Below, one piece after another: positions 8,285 through 16,842 of a stretch of 51,606 nt of DNA. The stretch's first letter is position 1. Each line of letters starts with the position of its first letter. This stretch comes from Anaerolineae bacterium (lineage in GTDB: Bacteria; Chloroflexota; Anaerolineae; Aggregatilineales; Phototrophicaceae), in contig JAPKMO010000016.1 in assembly GCA_026645945.1 (NCBI GenBank), forward strand, positions 1 to 51,606, read 5' to 3'. The notes beneath the pieces were generated by a model. It was not told the origin of the DNA. It did no database searches and saw nothing but the letters and a program-made list of their open reading frames with translations. The translations under genes were made by a program, and so were the position numbers.

Positions 8285-8632
8285 TCACTCGCCCTGCTCA
8301 TTAAGCTGGGCCAGGATTTCCTGCACCCGAACCTTAAGCCCCGGCAGATTTTCTTCGATGGATTTCCAGACCTCTCGAAGAACAATGCTCATATAATCAT
8401 GAATAAGTACATCTCGAAAACCCGCAATTTGACGCCAGGGAATATCAGCATTCCGCTCTCGTATTTCAGGTGAGAGATTTTTAACAGCTTCTCCGATCAC
8501 CTCAAAGTTGCGAATCACTGCATCCTGAATAAGCAGCGATTTCATAAACGCTTCCCGCCCATCCTGAACGAAATTCTCAATTCGTTGGATACGATCCAGA
8601 ATTTCCAGCAAATAAACCCGATCATCTTTCAC
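8285..8632 (-). CDS. hepT: HEPN-domain toxin (HepT-like, DUF86)
   Basis: An all-helical protein of 115 residues expected to be the RNase-type toxin of a HEPN/MNT toxin-antitoxin pair. The RX4HXY signature is seen as RDVLIHDY (about residues 73-80). The preceding IRNFEVIGEAVKNLS and DIPWRQIAGF motifs are standard for DUF86. ATG at 8632 overlaps the antitoxin stop by four bases (ATGA), so translation is coupled with the MNT gene upstream. The antitoxin is known in related systems to modify the tyrosine of this motif by AMPylation; that is family knowledge, not visible here. Base composition is more AT-rich than in the flanking genes, consistent with horizontal acquisition. Confidence 0.92.
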   Translation of the reverse strand: MKDDRVYLLEILDRIQRIENFVQDGREAFMKSLLIQDAVIRNFEVIGEAVKNLSPEIRERNADIPWRQIAGFRDVLIHDYMSIVLREVWKSIEENLPGLKVRVQEILAQLNEQGE

Positions 8633-8949
8633 AGCGGAACTGCCTCTTTGAGGATGGTTGTACGGAGAATACCACGTAACCCCTCTTCCACCACAACATC
8701 CACTTTACGATCAAGCAGGTCTTCCAGTTCTTGCATGAAAGCGACATGTTCCAGCAGACTCCAATCGCGCTCAAGCTGAATGATAAAATCAATGTCACTT
8801 TCCGGCGAGAATTCGCCGCGCGCCGCCGAGCCGAATACCCGCACGTTGATAACGCCATAGCGCCGGGCTATTCGTAGAATCTCTTCGCGTTTATGCTCCA
8901 GAAGGTTCTGGATGCTGGCAGGATTGGGGTTGAATGCTTTTTTGCCCAT
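8629..8949 (-). CDS. mntA: MNT-domain nucleotidyltransferase antitoxin (MntA-like)
   Basis: Minimal nucleotidyltransferase of 106 residues, the partner of the HEPN toxin. The catalytic pattern GSAARGEFSPESDIDF (about residues 40-55) gives the GS...DxD metal-binding motif, and a third acidic residue is likely in VDVVVEE. In known pairs this enzyme adds AMP to the toxin's tyrosine and so neutralises it. It is the first gene of the pair and overlaps the toxin start by four bases. It starts 11 bases after the SDR gene ends, so it may be read from that operon as well as any promoter of its own. No autoregulatory operator could be identified. Confidence 0.92.
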   Translation of the reverse strand: MGKKAFNPNPASIQNLLEHKREEILRIARRYGVINVRVFGSAARGEFSPESDIDFIIQLERDWSLLEHVAFMQELEDLLDRKVDVVVEEGLRGILRTTILKEAVPL

Positions 8950-8960
8950 AACTGTCCCTT

Positions 8961-9740
8961 TTACCGGTACTGCCGCCGTGCCAGCTGTCCCATAATGCCC
9001 GGCGCGAGGATATTACCCCAGATCACCAGCCGGTCAAAAAAGCGCAGCGTGACCGTTTTTTGATTCGTGCCGACCGCGCGTGCGATGGCCGCTGCCACCC
9101 GGTCGGCGCTCATGGTCGGCACGCCCTGGCCGGTGCGTTTGCCTTCCCCTAGTCGGTTTTCGTTAAATTCTGTCGCCGTTCGCCCAACCAGAAAATCCGT
9201 GACCCGGATGTGATCGGCCTCCAGTTCCAGTCGCAGCGAACGCGCCAGGCTGGACACAAAGGCTTTGCTGGCGGCATAAACCGCCGCATAGGGCGAAACC
9301 AGATTGTAGGAAACCGACGAAATGATGATGATATGTCCGCCGCCAGTCTGCCGCATGGCGGGGACTGCCGCCCGGACGGCGTGCAGTACGCCGTTGATGT
9401 TGGTTTGCAGCAGCGTTTCCAGGTCGTCCCAATCGGCTTCCACGACACTGCCGCGATGGCCGAGTCCGGCATTGGCGACCAGCACGTCCAGCCGCCCAAA
9501 ACGCGCCACCGTCTGCCGCACCGCTTCCTGCATAGCGGCGGAGTCGCGCACATCGGCGGCTGCCGGCAGAAGATCGCCGTGCGGCGGGGGCAGGGCCTTC
9601 ACAGCCTGTTCGAGCGCGGCCAGCCGTTCGGTGCGGCGGGCAACGGCGGCCACGTGCGTACCCTTCCGCGCAAAGGCCAGCGCCGCCGCGTAACCGATTC
9701 CGCTCGACGCGCCGGTGATGAGGGCGACACGCTCGTTCAC
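8961..9740 (-). CDS. Short-chain dehydrogenase/reductase (SDR)
   Basis: NAD(P)-dependent oxidoreductase of 259 residues. The cofactor motif TGASSGIG (about residues 9-16) is near the N-terminus, NAG at about 85-87, and the catalytic Ser-Tyr-Lys is represented by ISSVSYN...YAASKAF (YxxxK). The basic AARRTERL after the second strand suggests NADP(H) preference. The substrate is unknown. The GTG start at 9740 is chosen because it overlaps the stop of the upstream gene as TAGTG and puts the Rossmann motif at the usual distance; an earlier in-frame start would overlap the neighbour by over 100 bases. A C-terminal hydrophobic stretch (DRLVIWGNILAPGIM) is seen in membrane-associated SDRs. Confidence 0.9.
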   Translation of the reverse strand: MNERVALITGASSGIGYAAALAFARKGTHVAAVARRTERLAALEQAVKALPPPHGDLLPAAADVRDSAAMQEAVRQTVARFGRLDVLVANAGLGHRGSVVEADWDDLETLLQTNINGVLHAVRAAVPAMRQTGGGHIIIISSVSYNLVSPYAAVYAASKAFVSSLARSLRLELEADHIRVTDFLVGRTATEFNENRLGEGKRTGQGVPTMSADRVAAAIARAVGTNQKTVTLRFFDRLVIWGNILAPGIMGQLARRQYR

Positions 9741-10882
9741 TACTGCGCCTGCCTGATTTCCATCGTCGCCCGCAGGACTTCGTGTGGGTTCTGCGCATGG
9801 ATGTAATTTTTGGTATGGCGGTTGAACAGGTAGACCCACACACCGAAACAAATAAACAAAGTCAACTCCAGCGCCACAAAGTTGATGATGTTAAGGCCGT
9901 AATAAGCGATAAAGGCTGCCACACACACCGCGCCCGCGATGCGCGATGTCCTGATAAATGGGGCGGGGTAAATGGTAGGCGCGAAACGGTCCAGTGCCAG
10001 CATGGCGATGATAAACAGCAGCGCCATCGAGTGCGCGAAAAGATTATGCACGAAGGTGCTTAGGTCAGAAATCGCGGTGGGGAACAGGCCGATGCCCACA
10101 ATGCCCAGACAGATGAGCGTTAAACCCACCCGGATAAAACGAAAGCTGTTCAGCGGGATGCGTCCCATCTGATTTAACACCTGTAGATCGTCAATCAGAT
10201 CGCGGGAAAAGGTCAACGCGATCAGGCCGGTCATGATGATGGTCAGATTGAAGATGATGCTCGAACCGGGGTCGTAGCCCAGAAAACTGATCGATTCGCG
10301 CCACCATTCGTCATCCTGTGCCACCAGAAAGCTGATGAAAATGCCCCCTGCCGCTACCACGCCGACCAGCGCCAGCAGGTTCTGCTTGCCCAGACCGGTG
10401 ATGTAATAGGCGACGGCAAAACCGAGCGCGCCGCTGTAAACCGCGCAGATGACTGCCGCCATGATATAGGTGACGCGCGCGTTGGTGAAGGCGCTGCCAA
10501 TCAAACCAAAAGCCACGCCGCAGACCACCGCGCTGATCGCCATCACTGCGAACGATACCGCCAGCCGGCCAATCCAGTCCTGCCGCCCGCGTTCAATCGT
10601 TTTTTCAACATCGGTCAGATCATCGCGCAGGTGGCTGTACAGCCGGTAGGCGATCACGCACACCGGGAAGGCAGTCAGGATAGTAAGCAGGAAACAGACC
10701 GCTCCAATAGAAAGTTCCTCCATCTGCGGCGCGGCGAACAGCGCGACCGTTTCCATGCCGCTGAACAGGAACAGCGGCACGATCAACCCGACCAGCGCCG
10801 CCGGCGGCGCGGCCAGCCTCGCATACCGCAGGCACGCCGACCGAAATGGGGATGGCGATACAGCGTCCATCGTCCCTCGCAT
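9740..10882 (-). CDS. Multi-pass membrane protein with DUF998-like region
   Basis: A protein of about 380 residues with roughly ten hydrophobic helices. The C-terminal half has the pattern of DUF998 proteins: a YDPGSSIIFN loop after a helix, ...GLFPTAISDLSTFVHNLFAHSMALLF (aspartate and histidine in membrane-edge positions), and four to five helices. The first 140 residues have four other helices, with a charged cytoplasmic segment RLYSHLRDDLTDVEKTIERGRQD. Function is unknown. Two starts are possible (10882 or 10870). The second has GAGGG only three bases away, so the choice is uncertain. The stop overlaps the SDR start, so the two are translationally coupled and may act together on a membrane substrate. 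Confidence 0.7.
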   Translation of the reverse strand: MRGTMDAVSPSPFRSACLRYARLAAPPAALVGLIVPLFLFSGMETVALFAAPQMEELSIGAVCFLLTILTAFPVCVIAYRLYSHLRDDLTDVEKTIERGRQDWIGRLAVSFAVMAISAVVCGVAFGLIGSAFTNARVTYIMAAVICAVYSGALGFAVAYYITGLGKQNLLALVGVVAAGGIFISFLVAQDDEWWRESISFLGYDPGSSIIFNLTIIMTGLIALTFSRDLIDDLQVLNQMGRIPLNSFRFIRVGLTLICLGIVGIGLFPTAISDLSTFVHNLFAHSMALLFIIAMLALDRFAPTIYPAPFIRTSRIAGAVCVAAFIAYYGLNIINFVALELTLFICFGVWVYLFNRHTKNYIHAQNPHEVLRATMEIRQAQ

Positions 10883-10909
10883 TAAAGCTGATTGACCATA
10901 ACCCGTATT

Positions 10910-11197
10910 TTACGGGGAAATGGCCGGTTTGCGCCGTTTGAAGACGCAGAAGTAAACGTTGCTCCAACCCGGATCGCCAAACAGGATGTCCCCCTTGCGC
11001 CCCACCCGGCGCACCGGCTCCATGCTGACCAGTTCCCAGCCCTGGGCGCCCAGGTCATCAAGCTGGCGTGTCATGGCCTCCGGCGCATAACGCGGCACGC
11101 GCTTGAGGTTCGGCCAGCGCCGTTTGACCTGTTCCTGAACATCCTTTTTCCCGGCATCGGCCCGGATGATAGTGGTCAGATATTCCCACTGTTCCAT
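10910..11197 (-). CDS. Small DUF4177-like protein
   Basis: A protein of 95 residues. It opens with MEQWEYLTTII, has LDDLGAQGWELVSMEPV in the middle and closes with VYFCVFKRRKP. This WEY...GWELV...FKR layout matches the DUF4177 family of small single-domain proteins of unknown function. ATG at 11197 is well supported by AGAAGGAG nine bases upstream. It lies 28 bases before the DUF998-like gene on the same strand, so it probably opens that transcript. The composite hairpin region 11255-11375 is directly upstream of it. Confidence 0.75.
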   Translation of the reverse strand: MEQWEYLTTIIRADAGKKDVQEQVKRRWPNLKRVPRYAPEAMTRQLDDLGAQGWELVSMEPVRRVGRKGDILFGDPGWSNVYFCVFKRRKPAISP

Positions 11198-11254
11198 GAA
11201 TGCTGCTCCTTCTGGTCAGGAAAACTCATATCAAAACAATTACATGGGCGATCC

Positions 11255-11375
11255 GCCAGCGGTTCAAACCGCTGGCTGCCGGCAAACCATGTCCACTCAA
11301 GTGGACACAAAAAACAAGTTCGCCCCTGTCCGCTTCAGCGGACACGGCACTGTGGCAGCCAGACACTTGAGTGTC
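11255..11375. repeat. Composite nested hairpin element between the DUF4177 and mutase genes
   Basis: Four palindromes sit in 121 bases. They are 11255-11276 (10-bp arms GCCAGCGGTT/AACCGCTGGC), TGTCCACTCAAGTGGACA (11290-11307), TGTCCGCTTCAGCGGACA (11327-11344) and GACACTTGAGTGTC (11362-11375). The middle two are clearly related to each other, with compensating base changes in the stem. An outer pair CTGGCTGCC (11272-11280) / GGCAGCCAG (11354-11362) can enclose the middle two. No U-tract follows. On the minus strand it lies in the mutase mRNA 3' region. Confidence 0.8.
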
Positions 11376-11389
11376 CGGCGTCGTCCCGT

Positions 11390-13072
11390 CTACACCAGCG
11401 CCGGCTCGTGGTACACGCCAAACACCTCGCGCATCACATCGGTAATTTCGCCCAGCGTGCAGTAGGCGCGGGCGCAGTCCAGCAGGTAAGGCATGGTGTT
11501 GGCCGTCCCGGCGCAGGCATGGCGCAGGGCGTTGAGCGCACGTGCAGCCGCTTCGTTGTCGCGTTCCAGACGCAGCTTTTGCAGCCGCGCCACCTGCCGC
11601 TCATAACCATTGGGATCCATCTGCAAAATTGGAATGCCGGGTACTTCCTCACTCACGTAGCGGTTGACGCCGACAATCGTCCGGTCGCGGCTGTCTACCT
11701 CGCGCTGGTGGCGGTAGCTGGCGTCGGCGATTTCCTGCTGCAAAAAACCGGCTTTGATGGCCGGAATCACGCCGCCAAAATCGCTGATGCGGCGGAAATA
11801 CTCGTACACGGCGGCTTCGGTCTGGTTGGTGAGCGCCTCGACGAAATAACTGCCGCCCAGGGGGTCAATCGTGTTCACCACGCCGCTTTCTTCCGCGATG
11901 ATCTGCTGTGTCCGCAGCGCCAGTGTGACGGCGTGTTCGCTCGGCAGCGCCAGGGCTTCGTCCATGCTGTTGGTGTGGAGCGACTGCGCCCCGCCCAGGA
12001 CGGCGGCCAGGGCTTGCAGCGCCACGCGCACCAGGTTGATCTCCGGCTGCTGCGCCGTCAGGCTGACACCCGCCGTCTGGGTATGGAAGCGCATCAGCCA
12101 CGAGCGCGGATTTTTCGCGCCGAATGTTTCGCGCATTTCCCGCGCCCAGATGCGCCGCGCCGCCCGCATTTTGGCGATTTCCTCGAAAAAGTCGTTATGC
12201 ACATTAAAAAAGAAGCTCAGACGCGGCGCGAAGTCGTCAATATCCAGGCCGCGATCTAGCGCCCAGCGCACGTATTCCAGCCCGTCGGCCAGCGTGAAAG
12301 CCAACTCCTGCACGGCGGTGCTGCCCGCTTCGCGGATGTGGTAGCCGCTGATGCTGATGGTGTTCCACTCCGGCAGGTGCTGCGCGCCAAATTCGACGGT
12401 ATCCGTCACCAGCCGCATCGAAGGCTCCGGCGGGAAGATAAATTCTTTTTGCGCGATGTACTCTTTTAAGATGTCATTTTGCAGTGTGCCGCGCAGTTTA
12501 CCCATCGGCACGCCCTGTTTTTCCGCCGCCGCGATGTAAAACGCCCAGATGATCGGGGCAGGGCTGTTGATCGTCATGCTGGTGGAGACTTCGCCCAGCG
12601 GGATGCCGTCAAACAGGATTTCCATATCTTTAAGCGAGCTGACCGCCACGCCGCATTTGCCGAACTCGCCCAACGCTTCCGGCGCGTCGGTGTCGTAGCC
12701 CATTAACGTCGCCAGATCGAAAGCCACCGACAGACCCATATTGCCCTGTTCCAGCAGGTATTTGTAACGCCGGTTGGTTTCTTCCGCCGTGCCGAAGCCG
12801 GCGAACATCCGCATCGTCCACAACCGCCCCCGGTAGCCGGTGGCATGAATGCCGCGCGTGAACGGATACTCGCCCGGCAGCCCCAGATCGCGTAAATAGT
12901 CCTGTTCGGCCACGTCCAGTGGGGTATACAGCCGCTCCACCGGCACGCTGGACTGTGTGACGAACCGCTCCCGGCGTTCGGGTTTCCGGGCGAGCGATTG
13001 ATTTAACGTTTCGGCTTCCCAACGTTCGAGCGCCGCCTGAAGATTTTCCAGCATTTTTGCATCAAAAGTCAT
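11390..13072 (-). CDS. icmA: B12-dependent acyl-CoA mutase, large (substrate) subunit; isobutyryl-CoA mutase-like
   Basis: Catalytic TIM-barrel subunit of 560 residues of an adenosylcobalamin carbon-skeleton mutase, without the B12-binding domain, which is encoded separately at 51014-51433. The family core is clear: [61 protein letters not shown] and [13 protein letters not shown]. Two specificity positions known from methylmalonyl-CoA mutase (Tyr in RQYAGF, Arg in the FMVR segment) are Phe90 (RMFAGF) and Gln208 (YIAQKE) here, as in isobutyryl-CoA mutase. Residue 117 is Ala, not the Asp reported for 2-hydroxyisobutyryl-CoA mutase. The name methylmalonyl-CoA mutase is therefore less likely, although the nearby carboxylase would suit it. 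ATG at 13072; it has its own extended -10 promoter. Confidence 0.85.
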   Translation of the reverse strand: MTFDAKMLENLQAALERWEAETLNQSLARKPERRERFVTQSSVPVERLYTPLDVAEQDYLRDLGLPGEYPFTRGIHATGYRGRLWTMRMFAGFGTAEETNRRYKYLLEQGNMGLSVAFDLATLMGYDTDAPEALGEFGKCGVAVSSLKDMEILFDGIPLGEVSTSMTINSPAPIIWAFYIAAAEKQGVPMGKLRGTLQNDILKEYIAQKEFIFPPEPSMRLVTDTVEFGAQHLPEWNTISISGYHIREAGSTAVQELAFTLADGLEYVRWALDRGLDIDDFAPRLSFFFNVHNDFFEEIAKMRAARRIWAREMRETFGAKNPRSWLMRFHTQTAGVSLTAQQPEINLVRVALQALAAVLGGAQSLHTNSMDEALALPSEHAVTLALRTQQIIAEESGVVNTIDPLGGSYFVEALTNQTEAAVYEYFRRISDFGGVIPAIKAGFLQQEIADASYRHQREVDSRDRTIVGVNRYVSEEVPGIPILQMDPNGYERQVARLQKLRLERDNEAAARALNALRHACAGTANTMPYLLDCARAYCTLGEITDVMREVFGVYHEPALV

Positions 13073-13109
13073 TTAATCGTCTCCAATTACCTCCCATGTA
13101 CCCGTTTCG

Positions 13110-13118
13110 ATTATAACA
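13110..13118 (-). promoter_or_regulatory. Extended -10 promoter of the mutase large-subunit gene
   Basis: The minus strand reads TGTTATAAT, a perfect extended -10. The -35 position is poor. It is 38 bases before the ATG, which has GGGAGG and GGAG in between as ribosome-binding candidates. The rest of the 13073-13249 gap is AT-rich and holds only the divergent start region of the CHAD gene. Confidence 0.5.
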
Positions 13119-13249
13119 TCGCTTGTTTAAATCCTGGCTTTGATGATTATTCCCGGCGAAAGTTTAAGACTAACCTACGATAACTTAACAGAAATATAAA
13201 ACTGATTTAAAATATCGGGCATAAACGGCTGATCGAAAGGGGAAACCAT

Positions 13250-14203
13250 ATGGGGTACAGCCCTGAGCAGCAGATCGAACTCCTGACGCCCGCTATCGTC
13301 CCGGTGCAGCCGGAAGACTCGATGACCGAGGCCGGGCGAAAAATTCTACTGGCCGAACTGGTGAAAATGCTCGAACATGAGAACGGCAGCCGCACCGGCG
13401 AAGACATCGAGGATGTACACGATATGCGCGTGGCGACCCGCCGGATGCGGAGCGCCATCCGGCTGCTGAAGCCGTACTTTAAAGCCAAAGATATTCGCGT
13501 CTTCAATCGTCATTTGCGCCGCCTGGCCTGGGCGCTCGGCGATGTGCGCGATCTGGACGTGATGATCGAACAGCTTGGCAGGTATCAGGCCGGGCTGGAA
13601 GCCGACCGGCAGGTCGTCTTACAACCGGTTATTGATGAACTCCACCGGCGGCGGCAGCTTGCCCGCGAGGAACTGAACGCGCACCTGGACTCAAAAGCCT
13701 ACCGCCGTTTCGTGAAGTCCTTTGCCGAGTTTTTAACCCATCCGACGCCGGAGGCCAGACCGGCGCACGATGGCGAAGTGGCGCCTTTTCAGGTGCGGCA
13801 TGTTCTGCCACTGCTGATTTCGGAGCGGCTGGCTGCCGTCCGCGCTTATGATACCATCCTGCCCGCCGCCGAGCCGAAAACCCTGCACATGCTCCGTATT
13901 GAATTTAAGCGGCTGCGTTACGTGCTGTCGTTGTTTCAGGATGTTCTGGGGGGGCAGGCTAAAGAAGTAATCGAGGAAATTAAAACTATCCAGGATCATC
14001 TGGGGCGTCTTAACGACAGCGCCGTCGCCCGCGCCCGGCTGGAAGGCGTGGTGGGTGACGAAACAGACGTGCTAGATGACTATCTGGCCTTCCTGGAAAC
14101 GCAGGAAATCGGGCTGCGCGATGGTTTTCCGGTGGAATGGGCGCGTTTTAACAGCCGCAAAGTCCAGCAAAAGCTGGCGACGGCGGTGCTGGCGCTGCAT
14201 TAA
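13250..14203 (+). CDS. CHAD-domain protein
   Basis: A helical protein of 317 residues made of one CHAD domain. The conserved histidine and arginines in VHDMRVATRRMRSAIRLLKPYF (about residues 58-79) and LRRLAWALGDVRDLDVM (about 87-103), and the second-half HMLRIEFKRLRYVLSLF...LQDHLGRLND-type pattern, are diagnostic. CHAD domains bind polyphosphate through conserved basic residues; the function here is inferred from that. No CYTH domain or polyphosphate kinase is adjacent. ATG at 13250 has GAAAGGGG about 6 bases upstream. It runs convergently into the large glycosyltransferase gene with a gap of only three bases. Confidence 0.88.
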   Translation: MGYSPEQQIELLTPAIVPVQPEDSMTEAGRKILLAELVKMLEHENGSRTGEDIEDVHDMRVATRRMRSAIRLLKPYFKAKDIRVFNRHLRRLAWALGDVRDLDVMIEQLGRYQAGLEADRQVVLQPVIDELHRRRQLAREELNAHLDSKAYRRFVKSFAEFLTHPTPEARPAHDGEVAPFQVRHVLPLLISERLAAVRAYDTILPAAEPKTLHMLRIEFKRLRYVLSLFQDVLGGQAKEVIEEIKTIQDHLGRLNDSAVARARLEGVVGDETDVLDDYLAFLETQEIGLRDGFPVEWARFNSRKVQQKLATAVLALH

Positions 14204-14206
14204 ACG

Positions 14207-16795
14207 TCACCCCTCGCCGGGTACGATGGAGATGGTTTCCGCCAGGGTATATCCGTCGCCTGCCGGCTTGCCGTTGATCGTGACCGGCACGCGCCGGTTG
14301 TCCGCCAGATCGTACAGGCCGATGACGATCTGGTAGGTGTCCTCGCCGGGCGGCGTTTCGGCGTTCCGCAGCAGCAGTTCGCGTTTGTCGGTGATGAACT
14401 CGCCCGGCTCCCATACCAGCGTGGAATAATAATTGCCGTCGTTGGTGCGCGTCACCGGGCCATCCCAACTGTCCCACACCTGGCCGTTTTTGTCGCGCAG
14501 GTGGATGTACACCATGTAGTCGGCGTCGGCTGGCGTCAACACTTCCCAGAACAGGTTCATTACCAGCTTGCGCCCCGGCCAGAAGTAATCTCCCCCGATG
14601 TTATGCCCCAGCAAGCGCGCGAACCCGTCGAAAACCACGTCGCCGTCGGGGGGTGGCACGCCGTTTTGGGAGCGAATAAAACGATTTTCCAGGTGCAGTT
14701 CGTAGACGGTGTAATTAAAAAAGCCATCATCCCGCCACCAGGCCAGCCGCATGATCGTATCGGTCGGGTCGTAGTCCGCCCGCGCCAGCGCCGAAATCAC
14801 CTGGTTCTGATACGGGGGGATGTCCTGGTAAACGCCGCGCGTTTCCGGCATACCGTAGATGAAATAATCTACCCCGTCCAGCTCGCTTAAACGGGTGGGC
14901 GCGCCCTGGGTGCGAATATCGGCCAGCGGCATAAAAAACGGCAGCCGCACGATGCCGGGGGCGACCACGACCGGCGGCCTGCCCTGTTCGCGCTCAAAAA
15001 TTTCCAGGCCGTTAACGACCGCCATCAGGGCGTCGTTGCCGGAAGCGTAGCGGCTGGTATCGTCGGGTAGTTTATCCGTCCACAGCCAGTCCCAGCCAGC
15101 GTTGGGGTCGTACAGCGCGTTCACCACACCCGGCGCGGCCAGTACACAAACGAGCGCCAGGTAAACAAGGTGTGGAGCAGGCTTGTAGGAGAGGGGCTCA
15201 GGCACTCCCTTACCTGCTTGCCACAGCCCGCGCGTCCATCCCGCCGCGATCACCGCCGTCGGCAGAATCATCAGCGGCACGATGGGGAAAGACAGCCGGT
15301 AGTGGTAGCTGTAGGAATAAAACCAGGTCACGAAATACGGCAGCGCCAGCAGCAGCGCCCAGCCGATTTGGGCCGCCTCATCCGGCCAGCGGGACAGAAC
15401 CGGCTTCCTGAGCGCCCCGGCCAGCAGCGCCGCGCCCGCCGCCAGCAGCAGCCATTCCAGGGCTTCCATACGGCGCGGCGTGAAAATTGAGGGCAGCAGC
15501 GCCGCCAGCAGCAGCGCCAGCCCGAACATCATCACGAATGCGCGCGGTTTCCCCCCCGTTAACGGGGCGGGGGGAGGGGGGAGGGGGTGAAAACCGGCAT
15601 ACCCCACCAGCAGTATCACCGCCAGCAGCGGCCAGCCGAACTCCGCGCCGCTGCGCGCTGCCAGCGTCAGCCAGAAGCCGGATGGCATGGTGATGACCGG
15701 ATGCCCCAGCAGCAGATTGCGGATGTACCAGGCCGCGCCGAGTGGAATACAGGCCACCGCCGTCCATAATACGACCTGCATCCGAAGTGGCGACACGCCA
15801 TAACGTATCCCATAACGTGTCCCTACGAAACGCCGCACATACCACCACCGCGCGGCCTCAACCGCCGCCAGCAGCGCCACGCCCCAGATGAACGCGCCCA
15901 TTGTGGGTTTCGTCCACATGCCGATGCCCAGCAGCAGCCCGGCGATGATGGCGTAGCGGCGAGTTAAAAGTGCTGAGTGCTGACTGCTGAGTGCTGAGTC
16001 TTCAGAACCGGCAGCCGGCAGCCGTGTCCATGCCATCAGGAAAAAGGCTGCTGCCGCCGTAAAAAGGAACGTGGTCGGGATTTCCAGGTCGCCAAAGCGC
16101 GACCACTCCCCTACGTGCGGGTACAGCGTCCAGATGGCCGCCGCGTAGATGCCGACGCGCCGGGTGAACAGGCGGCTGCCGAGTGTATAAGCCGCCAGGA
16201 TGCTGCCCAGGTGCAAAAATGGGATCACGGCGCGGGCGGCATGGTCATTGATGCCGCCAACGGCGAGTTGTAAATAGGTGTATTGCAGCGGCAAAAACTG
16301 CGGGTAATAGCCGATGCTGGCCGGGATGGTGTGCGTCAGCGCGTACAGCCGCCCTTCGTAACCGTATACCCACAGCGCGTCATAAGCCGTGAACGGCCAG
16401 TAGGCCGCGCTCAACCAGCGCACCACCAGCGCGGCGGCGACCAGAACGACCAGCAGTTTTTCGTCCAGGGGCAGGCTGCCGCTGTGTTTTCCACCTCTCT
16501 CTGAGGGGGTGAGGGCCTTTTTCCGCCAGGCCAGCGCCCATCCAACCGCCGCCAGTGCCGCCGTCCCCGCCAGAATCCACTCCAGCCGCAGCGACGGCGC
16601 AGGCAGGCTGCCTAGCACAAACATCCAGGCCGTCAGCAGCGCGGGGCCAAAGGCCAGCGCCAGCAGCGCGACGACCGGGCGGTCGCGCCAATCCGCGCCC
16701 GGCAGTGCCACCAGCGCCCAGGGCAGGCCGAGGCCAAGAAAAATCCAGGCCAGCGCCGGGGTTGCCGAAAGCATACCTTCGATCCAGTAGGGCAT
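14207..16795 (-). CDS. GT-C-fold membrane glycosyltransferase with C-terminal soluble domain
   Basis: A protein of 862 residues with 12 or more hydrophobic helices in the first 570, then a soluble C-terminal part of about 290. The first large loop after the third helix carries an acidic motif (WPFTAYDALWVYGYEGRLY) where dolichol/undecaprenyl-phosphate-sugar transferases keep their catalytic Asp. The layout resembles the PMT/ArnT-like group, so a role in transferring sugars from a lipid carrier to envelope glycans is inferred. ATG at 16795 is chosen over TTG at 16801. Several inter-helix loops are encoded by sequence resembling intergenic repeats (about residues 94-102, 265-277, 323-337, 401-415 and 528-546); see findings. 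A second GT-C gene lies directly upstream. Confidence 0.75.
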   Translation of the reverse strand: MPYWIEGMLSATPALAWIFLGLGLPWALVALPGADWRDRPVVALLALAFGPALLTAWMFVLGSLPAPSLRLEWILAGTAALAAVGWALAWRKKALTPSERGGKHSGSLPLDEKLLVVLVAAALVVRWLSAAYWPFTAYDALWVYGYEGRLYALTHTIPASIGYYPQFLPLQYTYLQLAVGGINDHAARAVIPFLHLGSILAAYTLGSRLFTRRVGIYAAAIWTLYPHVGEWSRFGDLEIPTTFLFTAAAAFFLMAWTRLPAAGSEDSALSSQHSALLTRRYAIIAGLLLGIGMWTKPTMGAFIWGVALLAAVEAARWWYVRRFVGTRYGIRYGVSPLRMQVVLWTAVACIPLGAAWYIRNLLLGHPVITMPSGFWLTLAARSGAEFGWPLLAVILLVGYAGFHPLPPPPAPLTGGKPRAFVMMFGLALLLAALLPSIFTPRRMEALEWLLLAAGAALLAGALRKPVLSRWPDEAAQIGWALLLALPYFVTWFYSYSYHYRLSFPIVPLMILPTAVIAAGWTRGLWQAGKGVPEPLSYKPAPHLVYLALVCVLAAPGVVNALYDPNAGWDWLWTDKLPDDTSRYASGNDALMAVVNGLEIFEREQGRPPVVVAPGIVRLPFFMPLADIRTQGAPTRLSELDGVDYFIYGMPETRGVYQDIPPYQNQVISALARADYDPTDTIMRLAWWRDDGFFNYTVYELHLENRFIRSQNGVPPPDGDVVFDGFARLLGHNIGGDYFWPGRKLVMNLFWEVLTPADADYMVYIHLRDKNGQVWDSWDGPVTRTNDGNYYSTLVWEPGEFITDKRELLLRNAETPPGEDTYQIVIGLYDLADNRRVPVTINGKPAGDGYTLAETISIVPGEG

Positions 16796-16842
16796 AACCA
16801 AATCTCGATGTCACACGTAAGGAGGCGGGTTTCTAAACCCGA

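Noticed and set aside
11255-11375. CRISPR array
   Set aside because: The palindromes are not equal-length direct repeats with regular unique spacers, and no cas gene is in the window.
10892-12259. A 455-codon plus-strand frame across the mutase gene
   Set aside because: It is the antisense of the mutase and the hairpin region, has no motif, and the mutase is unambiguous.
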